The position numbers were made by a program, and so were the translations under genes. Below are positions 1 through 6,121 of a stretch of DNA of 15,315 bases, one piece after another (positions within the stretch are counted from its first letter, which is position 1; each line of letters opens with the position of its first letter). The notes below the pieces were generated by a model. That model was not told the DNA's origin. It worked only from the letters and a program-made list of their open reading frames with translations, and did no database searches. Where the stretch lies: the NCBI GenBank assembly GCA_021785115.1, contig JAJYGO010000331.1:1-15315 (forward strand), given 5' to 3'. The DNA comes from Chloroflexota bacterium. GTDB taxonomy: Bacteria > Chloroflexota > Limnocylindria > Limnocylindrales > CSP1-4.

Positions 1-542
1 CCGCCAGCGGTGACGGCGGGCGCGGCCGGCGCATCGGCCTGGGCCGGGCCGCCGGGCGTCGGCGCCCCGCCGTCGGCCGTGGTCACCGGGCCGGTCCCCG
101 TCGAGGTCGCCTCGTCCTCCGCCTCGGCGGCCTCGAGCTGCGCCTCGATCGCGGACTCCAGGCGCTCCTCCTCCGCCGCGGCGCGGTCGGGGTGCCGGCG
201 GGCCCAGCGCGTCTCGCGGCGCGCGGCCTCCTCCTGGAGCTTGCCGGAATCCAGCAGGACCAGGCCGGCGAGCTCCACCGTCCCCCGGGTGGCGTAGATG
301 GGGCCGCGGAACCCCTCGGCCACCACGTGGGGGATCAGCCCGCAGTGATCCAGGTGGGCGTGGGTGAGGACGATCGCGTCGAGGGTCGCCGGATCGTAGG
401 CGAGCGGGACGCGGTTCCGGACGGACTCGTTGGGGCTTCCCTGGAACATCCCGCAGTCCACCAGGACCCGGGCCCGGCCGGTGGTGAGGAGGAACTGGGA
501 GCCGGTCACGGTGTTGGCCGCTCCGAGAAAGTGGACGTCCAT
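1..542 (-). CDS. beta-CASP/RNA-type metallo-beta-lactamase fold hydrolase (partial, cut by left edge)
   Basis: The first 180 residues are visible; the C-terminus lies beyond base 1. The protein opens with a beta strand and the sequence FLGAANTVTGSQFLL, typical of bacterial beta-CASP nuclease relatives, and carries the metal-binding motif THAHLDH (H61, H63, D65, H66). The family binds two zinc ions and usually acts on RNA or other phosphodiesters in the cytoplasm. The LDSGKLQEEAARRE stretch (about residues 98-110) is the family segment that normally leads into the next conserved strand. Here it runs into a charged, then Ala/Pro/Gly-rich low-complexity tract (about 115-180), which looks like an inserted flexible loop. 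I chose the ATG at 542 because the protein core begins at once. A weak -10-like CACGAT lies 6 nt upstream and there is no clear Shine-Dalgarno. The beta-CASP half cannot be seen, so the exact subfamily is open. Confidence 0.85.
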   Translation of the reverse strand, partial: MDVHFLGAANTVTGSQFLLTTGRARVLVDCGMFQGSPNESVRNRVPLAYDPATLDAIVLTHAHLDHCGLIPHVVAEGFRGPIYATRGTVELAGLVLLDSGKLQEEAARRETRWARRHPDRAAAEEERLESAIEAQLEAAEAEDEATSTGTGPVTTADGGAPTPGGPAQADAPAAPAVTAG

Positions 543-744
543 GCGCGCATCGTGCCACCGCGCGCGCCCGGCCGCGCGCCGGGATCGGCGAGCCTCCGCG
601 GCCCGGCGGCCGCTGCGAGTTGCCGGCATCCGCGACACGTGGTGCGGCGCACCATCCGCGCTGCGGCAGCGGGGCCGGACCGCTGCGAGGTCCCCCGGCC
701 GGCCGACCGGGCCCGGTGTGGCCGTGGTCCCCGTCGGCAGACGC

Positions 745-750
745 TACACT
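745..750 (+). promoter_or_regulatory. candidate -10 box (TACACT) upstream of the rhomboid gene
   Basis: TACACT lies 9 nt before a GTG at 760, the spacing expected if the transcript starts at or next to that codon. No good -35 is visible. The rest of the 543-818 interval between the divergent metallo-hydrolase and rhomboid genes is very GC-rich, and I see no other signal in it. Confidence 0.45.
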
Positions 751-759
751 CAGCCGGCT

Positions 760-822
760 GTGCCTGATCTCTCCCGCCCCGCGAGCCGCCGCGGCGCCCG
801 CCGATCCCGTTCGTGCCCATGA
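760..822 (+). CDS. possible 20-codon leader ORF overlapping the rhomboid start
   Basis: This ORF runs from GTG at 760 to TGA at 820-822 and encodes VPDLSRPASRRGARRSRSCP, an arginine-rich peptide. Its stop overlaps the rhomboid ATG (819-821) as ATGA, and its start sits 9 nt after a TACACT -10 box, so it could be read from a leaderless mRNA. No Shine-Dalgarno precedes the rhomboid ATG, which fits translational coupling through this ORF. It is inferred from position only, and the peptide itself matches nothing I know. Confidence 0.35.
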   Translation: MPDLSRPASRRGARRSRSCP

Positions 823-2171
823 CGGACGACCCCTCCCGATCGTCGCGCGATCCCTTCCAGGCCGGTCCGCTCGACCGCGCGTCCGCGACCAGGGTCCTGC
901 AGCACGCGGACGGGCTCGTCGCCCAGGGGGAGTACCCGCAGGCGGCCGCGTTCTACTCGCGCGTGGTGGGCCACCGCGACCCCGACCTGCACGTGGCGGC
1001 GCTGCTCGGCCTCTCCGAGTGCCGCTACCGGATGGACGAGGACGAGGCCGCCATGGAGGGCTGGCGGCTGGCGACACAGGCCCCCGAGACGCCGCTCAGC
1101 TGGGTGGCGTGGCGGCAGCTGGCGGCCGCGCGCGTCCGCCAGGGCGACCTGCGCGGCGCGCTCGACGCATACCGGCAGGCGGACCGCCGGGCGCCGCGGG
1201 AGGCGAAGGCCGAGATCGCCTCGCGGCTCGGGTGGCTCAGCAAGGAGCTCGGGGACCGCCGGGCGGCGGGTCGGTACTTCGGCAGGACGCGCACCGGTGG
1301 CATGGACCAGCCGGTGGTGACCTACGTGATCCTGGCGATCACCATCGCCATCGGGCTCTTCCAGATGGTGGGCGGCGCCCAGGCCGATGCCCTCACCAAC
1401 CTCCTGATGCTCGACAAGATCGCCGTGGCGCACGGCGAGTACTGGCGGCTGCTCACCGTGGTCCTGGTCCACGCGGGGCTCCTGCACCTCGGGTTCAACA
1501 TGTACGCGCTGTACCTGGTGGGCCCGCTCGTCGAGCGGATCTACGGGCGCTGGCAGTACCTGCTGATGTACGTCCTGAGCGGCATCGCGGGATCGGTGAC
1601 CAGCTACATCTTCCTGCCCAACCCGGCAGTGGGCGCGAGCGGCGCGATCTTCGGGCTCTTCGGCATCGTCTTCATCGCCTACCGCGTCCACAACCCGCTG
1701 CTGGGCCGCGGCGCCGATGCCCTCGCACGGCAGATCGGCTTCCTGATCGTGTTCAACCTGGTGCTCGACCTGGGGCTGATCGGTGGGGGCGTGGGCATCG
1801 ACATCTTCGCCCACATCGGCGGGCTCATCGCGGGGATCTGGCTCGGCCTGATCCTGCTGCCCACCGGCCTGCGGCTCGCGGACCTCTGGCAGCGACCCGC
1901 CGGCGGGCGTGCGCTCGCCACCGAGCCGGTTCCGGGTGTGCTCCGCCTGGCCGGGGTCCTGCTCCTGGTCGGGGTCCTGGTGGCGGGCATCCAGGTCGGG
2001 ACCGTGATCCGGACGGGTGGCCCCGGCCTCGGAGCCGTGCCGGGAGGCGCCGCCGCGTCGGTCACGATGGCCGTGCCGGGAGGCGCCGCCGCGTCGGTCA
2101 CGATGGCCGTGCCGGGAGGCGCGGGCGTCAGCCCGGGTGCGGGCGTCAGCCCGGGCGCGGGCCCCGCCTGA
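819..2171 (+). CDS. TPR-containing rhomboid family intramembrane serine protease
   Basis: A 450-aa protein. Residues about 15-160 are soluble, helical and Ala/Arg/Glu-rich with TPR-like helix pairs, probably a cytoplasmic protein-binding region. Residues about 165-365 form the multi-span rhomboid domain: GEYWRLLTVVLVHAG, the HLGFNMYAL helix, the nucleophile motif GASGAIFG with Ser274, and HIGGLIAG with His332. These give the Ser-His dyad that cleaves transmembrane helices within the membrane. One further hydrophobic helix follows (about 371-390). The tail is built from two copies of a 12-residue VPGGAAASVTMA-type unit plus shorter GVSPGA units. I chose the ATG at 819; a GTG at 813 is the alternative. 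The stop lies inside the 3' end of the convergent glycosyltransferase gene (26-bp overlap). Substrates cannot be predicted. Confidence 0.9.
   Translation: MTDDPSRSSRDPFQAGPLDRASATRVLQHADGLVAQGEYPQAAAFYSRVVGHRDPDLHVAALLGLSECRYRMDEDEAAMEGWRLATQAPETPLSWVAWRQLAAARVRQGDLRGALDAYRQADRRAPREAKAEIASRLGWLSKELGDRRAAGRYFGRTRTGGMDQPVVTYVILAITIAIGLFQMVGGAQADALTNLLMLDKIAVAHGEYWRLLTVVLVHAGLLHLGFNMYALYLVGPLVERIYGRWQYLLMYVLSGIAGSVTSYIFLPNPAVGASGAIFGLFGIVFIAYRVHNPLLGRGADALARQIGFLIVFNLVLDLGLIGGGVGIDIFAHIGGLIAGIWLGLILLPTGLRLADLWQRPAGGRALATEPVPGVLRLAGVLLLVGVLVAGIQVGTVIRTGGPGLGAVPGGAAASVTMAVPGGAAASVTMAVPGGAGVSPGAGVSPGAGPA
2034..2156 (+). repeat. tandem repeats encoding the rhomboid C-terminal tail
   Basis: A 36-bp unit beginning GCCGTGCCGGGAGGCGCC is present twice (2034-2069 and 2070-2105) with no mismatch, followed by an 18-bp partial third copy (2106-2123). 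Two 18-bp units, GCGGGCGTCAGCCCGGGT and its one-base variant, follow at 2121-2138 and 2139-2156. All stay in frame with the rhomboid gene, and the last unit overlaps the end of the convergent gene. The perfect identity suggests recent slippage-type expansion. Confidence 0.9.
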
Positions 2172-3162
2172 CGACCGGGGCCGGGCTCACCAGCAGATCG
2201 CGGCGCGACCCGAATCGGTCGATGATCCGGTAGAAGTTGCGGCGGGCCAGCCGGTCGCGCTCGGGTTCCGGCACGCTCGTGTCGCCGCGGTGCGCGTGGC
2301 GCACGGCCGGGAGCTCCAGGCTCACCCCCCGGCGGTGGCGCCCGGACGTGCCCTCGTCGCGCAGGACGAGGCTCCACCAGGCATCCAGGTGGCGGTGGTA
2401 CCGGAAGTGCTCGTCGAGCGGGCCGCGGGCAGCGTAGTCGTCGCGGCGGAAGGCGAGGAGGCAGGCGTCGACCGCGTCGACCTCGCCCGGCGGCGCGTCC
2501 TCGAACCGGTGCAGGTCGGGGGACACGGTGCCCCAGCCGCCGGCCACGGCCACCGAGGGATCCCGCAGCGCCTCCACCAGCGGGCCCACGACGTCGCCCG
2601 TCGGCTCGACGCTCGTGTCGAGCAGGACCACGATCTCGCCGGTGGCGCGGCGGATCCCGGCGTTGAGGGCGGCCGCGTGGCCCAGCGGCGCGCTGGTCCA
2701 GACCTGCTCGGGCCGCGATCCCGCCACGGGGCCAGTGGCAGGACCGTCGGTGGCGTCGAGCGCGTCCACCTGCTCCGGCGTGGGATCGTTGGCCACGATC
2801 ACGACCTGGGTGCCGGCGGGCGCGTGCTCCCGGAGGGCGTCGAGGGCGCGCGCCAGGTCTTCCGGCCACCGGTCGGCGGTCACAACGACGGTGGCAGTGG
2901 TGGTCGCCGGCTCCGCCAGCCGCGAGGGGACCGACGTGCTCGCGCCGTATCGGGTGCGTCCGCCCTCCTCGACGTCGGGAGGATGCGCGGGCTCCAGCCT
3001 GAACCGCAGCCCCTGGTCGATCACCTTCCAGCCGGCCGCCTCGATCTCGGCGCGGAGCGTGTCAGCCGCAGCCCAGTCGCGTGCCGCCCGCGCGTCCGCG
3101 CGGCGGCGTGCCAGCATCTCCACCTCGCGCGGGGCCGTGGGCCCGGCACCGGGTGCACTCAT
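2146..3162 (-). CDS. family 2 glycosyltransferase with CysRS-tail-like N-terminal domain
   Basis: A 338-aa protein in two parts. Residues about 12-57 (VEMLARRRADARAARDW, AAADTLRAEIEAAGWKVIDQG, RFRLEP) closely resemble the extreme C-terminus of cysteinyl-tRNA synthetase: R..AR...D...AD.lR..i...G...D...G..w. Residues about 88-300 are a GT-A fold glycosyltransferase: a TVVVTADRWPEDLARALDAL start, VVIVANDP, the LGHAAALNAGIRRATGEIVVLLDTS segment with D182 as likely nucleotide-sugar/metal ligand, and a YHRHLDAWWSLVLRDEG acceptor-side motif. No signal peptide or membrane helix is seen, so it is probably cytoplasmic. The ATG at 3162 overlaps the stop of a 7-codon upstream ORF and lacks a convincing Shine-Dalgarno. 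The donor and acceptor sugars are unknown. Confidence 0.82.
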   Translation of the reverse strand: MSAPGAGPTAPREVEMLARRRADARAARDWAAADTLRAEIEAAGWKVIDQGLRFRLEPAHPPDVEEGGRTRYGASTSVPSRLAEPATTTATVVVTADRWPEDLARALDALREHAPAGTQVVIVANDPTPEQVDALDATDGPATGPVAGSRPEQVWTSAPLGHAAALNAGIRRATGEIVVLLDTSVEPTGDVVGPLVEALRDPSVAVAGGWGTVSPDLHRFEDAPPGEVDAVDACLLAFRRDDYAARGPLDEHFRYHRHLDAWWSLVLRDEGTSGRHRRGVSLELPAVRHAHRGDTSVPEPERDRLARRNFYRIIDRFGSRRDLLVSPAPVVRRGPRPG

Positions 3163-3179
3163 GGGGCGTCACCGGTCAT
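3159..3179 (-). CDS. possible 6-residue leader ORF (MTGDAP) overlapping the glycosyltransferase start
   Basis: ATG at 3179 starts 8 nt after the -10-like TAGACT (3193-3188). Six codons later the TGA overlaps the glycosyltransferase ATG as ATGA. The total length, 21 nt, equals that of the mini-ORF in front of the alpha/beta hydrolase at 14038-14058. This suggests leaderless initiation on the mini-ORF followed by coupled re-initiation, inferred from layout only. Confidence 0.35.
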   Translation of the reverse strand: MTGDAP

Positions 3180-3187
3180 GAGGCGGC

Positions 3188-3193
3188 AGTCTA
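3188..3193 (-). promoter_or_regulatory. candidate -10 box (TAGACT) for the glycosyltransferase
   Basis: On the minus strand TAGACT is followed after 8 nt by an ATG. No -35 consensus is visible; the place where one would sit is occupied by a GC-rich inverted repeat (3201-3217). Confidence 0.45.
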
Positions 3194-3200
3194 GCGGACC

Positions 3201-3217
3201 GCGGGCAGAGCGCCCGC
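3201..3217. promoter_or_regulatory. inverted repeat between divergent promoters
   Basis: GCGGGC-AGAGC-GCCCGC is a perfect 6-bp stem with a 5-nt centre, lying between the oppositely directed -10 boxes of the glycosyltransferase and MFS genes. It could be an operator serving both, or a chance GC-rich palindrome. Confidence 0.25.
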
Positions 3218-3237
3218 CGGGCCCCACCCCGACCCGC

Positions 3238-3243
3238 TACCCT
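3238..3243 (+). promoter_or_regulatory. candidate -10 box (TACCCT) for the MFS gene
   Basis: TACCCT is separated by exactly 7 nt from the GTG start at 3251, with no room for a Shine-Dalgarno. This fits a leaderless transcript and supports the choice of GTG as the start. Confidence 0.5.
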
Positions 3244-3250
3244 GTACGCG

Positions 3251-4552
3251 GTGCATCGCTCCCTCGTGGCCGTCCTGGTCGGGACCTTCACGCTCCGGTT
3301 CAGCACCGGGCTCACCGGGGCGATGCTGATCTATTACCTCGCGGATCTGCCCCGGCACGGCGGCTCGCCGGTCGATCCTGCCGTTGTCGGCCTGCTGGCG
3401 GCCGTCTTCTTCGTCGCGGAGCTGGTGCTCTCCCCGCCGTTCGGCGCCGTCTCGGACCGGCTGGGTCAGCGGCCCGTCATGCAGCTGGGGCCGGTCTTCG
3501 GGGGCGTGGCGGTCGTGCTCACGGGGCTCACCACGAACATCCCGCTGCTGGGGCTCACGCGGCTGCTGGAGGGCGGCTCGACCGCGGCCAGCGTCCCCTC
3601 GATCCTGGGCTACGTGGCGCGGGCCACCTCAGACGACGAGCCGCTGCGGGGCCGCGCGGTGGCACGGTTCGAGCTGGCGACGCTCGCCGGGCTGGGGGGC
3701 GGCCTGGTCGCCGCGGGGCCCGTGTACCAGCTGATCGGCCGGACCGGCTTCTTCCTCAATGCCCTCGTGTACGTCCTGTCGTGGGCCATCTACCGCTTCG
3801 CCGTGGAGGAGCTCCCGGTCACCGCCGGGAGGACGGACTCGCCCGCGCGGCCCGGGCTCCGGCGGTACCTGGCGCTGCTCCGCAGCTCGTACGTGTGGCT
3901 GCTGGCCCCCACCTGGATCGCGGTCAACGCCGCCATCGGGCTGTGGACCAGCCAGTCACTGTTCCAGCTGGTGCGCCGGGTGGACACGCCGGTGACCCGC
4001 CACCAGGTGCTGATGGGGGGGTTCACGCCCACCCAGGTCAGCGTGGGCCTGACGGTGGGCCTGGCGATCTTCTTCGCGGGCCTGCTCTACTGGGGCGGGC
4101 GGTTCCGGACGCTCCGCCGGACCACGATCATCCTGTACGGGATCCTGGGCGGGGCCGGGGCCATCGCGTGCGCGTTCGTCGTCAACCACAGCGGAGGCCA
4201 GCCGCCGGTCGTTCCGGCCCTCTTCACCCTCGGCGCCGGGGCGGGGCTGTTCGTCCTGGCGGGTGCCACGCCGGCAGCGCTGGGCCTCCTGGCCGATGTC
4301 TCGGAGGCGCATCCGCATGACCGGGGCGCGATCATGGGCCTCTACAGCGTCTTCCTGGCGCTCGGACAGGTGGCCGGCAGCCTGATCGGCGGGGTGGCCG
4401 CGCAGTGGCGCGGCATCGACGGGCTCCTCGGCGCCACCGTGATCCTGCTCGGGGTGGCCGTCATCCCGCTCTGGCAGCTCCGCCTCTTCGAGCATCGGCT
4501 GGATGCCCTCCACGCGGCGGACTCCCGGGTGCCCGGGGCGCCCGCTGGCTGA
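3251..4552 (+). CDS. major facilitator superfamily transporter
   Basis: A 433-aa integral membrane protein with about twelve hydrophobic segments in two halves joined by a charged loop near residues 190-215. The loop after the second helix carries the MFS motif A as FGAVSDRLGQR (about 64-74). The second half ends in a GAIMGLYSVFLALGQVAGSLIGG helix. MFS proteins move small solutes or drugs across the cytoplasmic membrane using ion gradients; a multidrug or sugar exporter is possible, but the substrate cannot be read from sequence. The GTG start at 3251 is supported by a -10 box 7 nt upstream and by the helix beginning at once. The aldehyde dehydrogenase follows after 45 bp but has its own -10 box, so an operon is not required. 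Confidence 0.88.
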   Translation: MHRSLVAVLVGTFTLRFSTGLTGAMLIYYLADLPRHGGSPVDPAVVGLLAAVFFVAELVLSPPFGAVSDRLGQRPVMQLGPVFGGVAVVLTGLTTNIPLLGLTRLLEGGSTAASVPSILGYVARATSDDEPLRGRAVARFELATLAGLGGGLVAAGPVYQLIGRTGFFLNALVYVLSWAIYRFAVEELPVTAGRTDSPARPGLRRYLALLRSSYVWLLAPTWIAVNAAIGLWTSQSLFQLVRRVDTPVTRHQVLMGGFTPTQVSVGLTVGLAIFFAGLLYWGGRFRTLRRTTIILYGILGGAGAIACAFVVNHSGGQPPVVPALFTLGAGAGLFVLAGATPAALGLLADVSEAHPHDRGAIMGLYSVFLALGQVAGSLIGGVAAQWRGIDGLLGATVILLGVAVIPLWQLRLFEHRLDALHAADSRVPGAPAG

Positions 4553-4566
4553 CCGGCCGGCCGGAA

Positions 4567-4580
4567 CGGGCTCTCGCCCG
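4567..4580 (+). terminator. small GC hairpin after the MFS gene
   Basis: CGGGC-TCTC-GCCCG forms a 5-bp stem with a 4-nt loop, 14 nt after the MFS stop. No T tract follows, so an intrinsic terminator is doubtful. The same stem with loop GCTC recurs directly after the stop of the 153-aa gene (12956-12969). Confidence 0.3.
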
Positions 4581-4584
4581 GCCA

Positions 4585-4590
4585 TACAAT
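4585..4590 (+). promoter_or_regulatory. candidate -10 box (TACAAT) for the aldehyde dehydrogenase
   Basis: TACAAT lies 7 nt before the ATG at 4598, again a leaderless layout. The same hexamer stands in front of the tRNA-Lys gene. No -35 consensus is evident. Confidence 0.55.
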
Positions 4591-4597
4591 CGCGGGC

Positions 4598-6109
4598 ATG
4601 ACCGAGTCACGGGCGGAGATCCCCACCTACGGCAACTTCATCGGCGGCGAATGGGTGGAGTCCACCGGGGGCGGCACGTTCACCTCGGTGAACCCCGCCG
4701 ACACGCGGGACGTGGTCGGTCGCTTCCAGGCGTCGTCGGCGGCGGACGCGGCCATGGCGGTGCGTGCCGCGGAGGAGGCCGGTCCAGGCTGGCGCCGGAC
4801 GCCCGCGCCGAAGCGCGCGGAGATCATGTTCCGGTTCGCGAGCCTGCTCGCAGAGCACAAGGAACGGCTGGCGCGCGAGATGACGCGGGAGATGGGGAAG
4901 GTCCTCCCGGAGGCGCGTGGTGACGTGCAGGAGGGGATCGACATCGCGTTCCTGATGGCCGGAGAGGGGCGCCGCATGTTCGGCGACACCGTGCCCTCCG
5001 AGCTGCCGGACAAGTGGGCGATGTCGGTCCGCGAGCCGCTGGGCGTGGCCGCCATCGTCACCCCGTGGAACTTCCCGATCGCGATCCCCTGCTGGAAGAT
5101 GATGCCCGCGCTCATCACCGGGAACACCGTGGTCTGGAAGCCCGCGTCCGACACGCCGGGGTCCGCCGCGCTCCTGGTGGAGCTGCTCGACCGCGCCGGG
5201 TTCCCCGCGGGCACCGTCAACCTGGTGACGGGCTCGGGCGAGGCGGTCGGGATGCCGCTGGTGGAGAACCCGGACGTCGCGGTGGTGAGCTTCACCGGGC
5301 ACGTGGAGACCGGCCGGCAGATCGCGCGACGGGCGGCGCGCCGGCTGACCCGCGTGGCGCTCGAGCTGGGCGGCAAGAACGCGATCGTGGTGATGGACGA
5401 CGCCGACCTGGACCTGGCGGTCGACGGGATCGTCTGGTCGGCCTTCGGCACCACCGGGCAGCGCTGCACTGCCTGCAGCCGGCTCATCGTCCACGAGCGC
5501 GTCCAGGACGACCTGCTGGACCGGCTCACCCGGCGGGTCCTGGGCCTGCGGCTCGGCGATGGGCTGGATCCGGCCACGGACGTGGGGCCGCTGGTGAACG
5601 CGGCGGCCCTGCAGCGCGTCGCCGGGTACGCGGACCTGGCGCGGACCGAACATACCGTGGTCTGCGGCGGCCGTCCGGCGACCGACCGGCCCGGGCTGGA
5701 GCACGGGCACTTCTTCGAGCCCACCATCGTGCGCGACGTGCGACCGATGGATCGCCTCGCCCAGGAGGAGATCTTCGGGCCGGTCCTGTCGGTGATCGGG
5801 GTCCCGGACTACGCGGCGGCCGTGACGGCGCTCAACCAGACCCCGTACGGCCTCTCGTCCAGCATCTACACCCGCAGCGTGGACACGGCGTTCCGCGCCA
5901 TGCGCGACTTCCGGACCGGGCTGCTGTACGTGAACGCCGGGACCATCGGGGCAGAGACGCACCTGCCCTTCGGCGGCATGAAGCAGAGCGGCAACGGGCA
6001 TCGCGAGGCCGGCCACGCGGCGCTCGACACGTTCACCGAGTGGAAGGCGATCTACGTCGACTACTCGGGCCGGCTCCAGCGGGCGCAGATCGACAACCAG
6101 CCCGAATAG
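4598..6109 (+). CDS. NAD(P)-dependent aldehyde (semialdehyde) dehydrogenase
   Basis: A full-length 503-aa member of the aldehyde dehydrogenase superfamily, which oxidises aldehydes to carboxylic acids with NAD(P)+. Visible landmarks are the cofactor-binding segment VTPWNFPIAIPCWKMMPALITGN, the general base in LELGGKN (Glu256), the nucleophile in TTGQRCTACSR (Cys290), EEIFGPVLSV, and the C-terminal LPFGGMKQSGNGHREAG. The ending FTEWKAIYVDYSGRLQRAQID is typical, in my recollection, of a subgroup annotated as semialdehyde or 2-aminoadipate/ketoglutarate-semialdehyde dehydrogenases, so amino-acid or sugar-acid catabolism is likely. The substrate is not certain. The start is fixed by the TACAAT box 7 nt upstream. 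It ends only 12 bp from the convergent end of the hydrogenase operon. Confidence 0.93.
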   Translation: MTESRAEIPTYGNFIGGEWVESTGGGTFTSVNPADTRDVVGRFQASSAADAAMAVRAAEEAGPGWRRTPAPKRAEIMFRFASLLAEHKERLAREMTREMGKVLPEARGDVQEGIDIAFLMAGEGRRMFGDTVPSELPDKWAMSVREPLGVAAIVTPWNFPIAIPCWKMMPALITGNTVVWKPASDTPGSAALLVELLDRAGFPAGTVNLVTGSGEAVGMPLVENPDVAVVSFTGHVETGRQIARRAARRLTRVALELGGKNAIVVMDDADLDLAVDGIVWSAFGTTGQRCTACSRLIVHERVQDDLLDRLTRRVLGLRLGDGLDPATDVGPLVNAAALQRVAGYADLARTEHTVVCGGRPATDRPGLEHGHFFEPTIVRDVRPMDRLAQEEIFGPVLSVIGVPDYAAAVTALNQTPYGLSSSIYTRSVDTAFRAMRDFRTGLLYVNAGTIGAETHLPFGGMKQSGNGHREAGHAALDTFTEWKAIYVDYSGRLQRAQIDNQPE

Positions 6110-6121
6110 GGCAGGGGACCG

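Noticed and set aside
2034..2156. 36-bp repeats as a CRISPR array
   Set aside because: The units are tandem without spacers and keep the reading frame of the rhomboid gene.
2990..3130. A remnant of a real cysteinyl-tRNA synthetase gene
   Set aside because: Only the extreme C-terminal segment is present, in frame with an intact glycosyltransferase; no catalytic HIGH or KMSKS region is found, so synthetase activity is not expected.
2017..4320. 767-aa plus-strand open frame across the glycosyltransferase and MFS genes
   Set aside because: Crosses two genes on different strands, has low-complexity composition and no recognisable domain.
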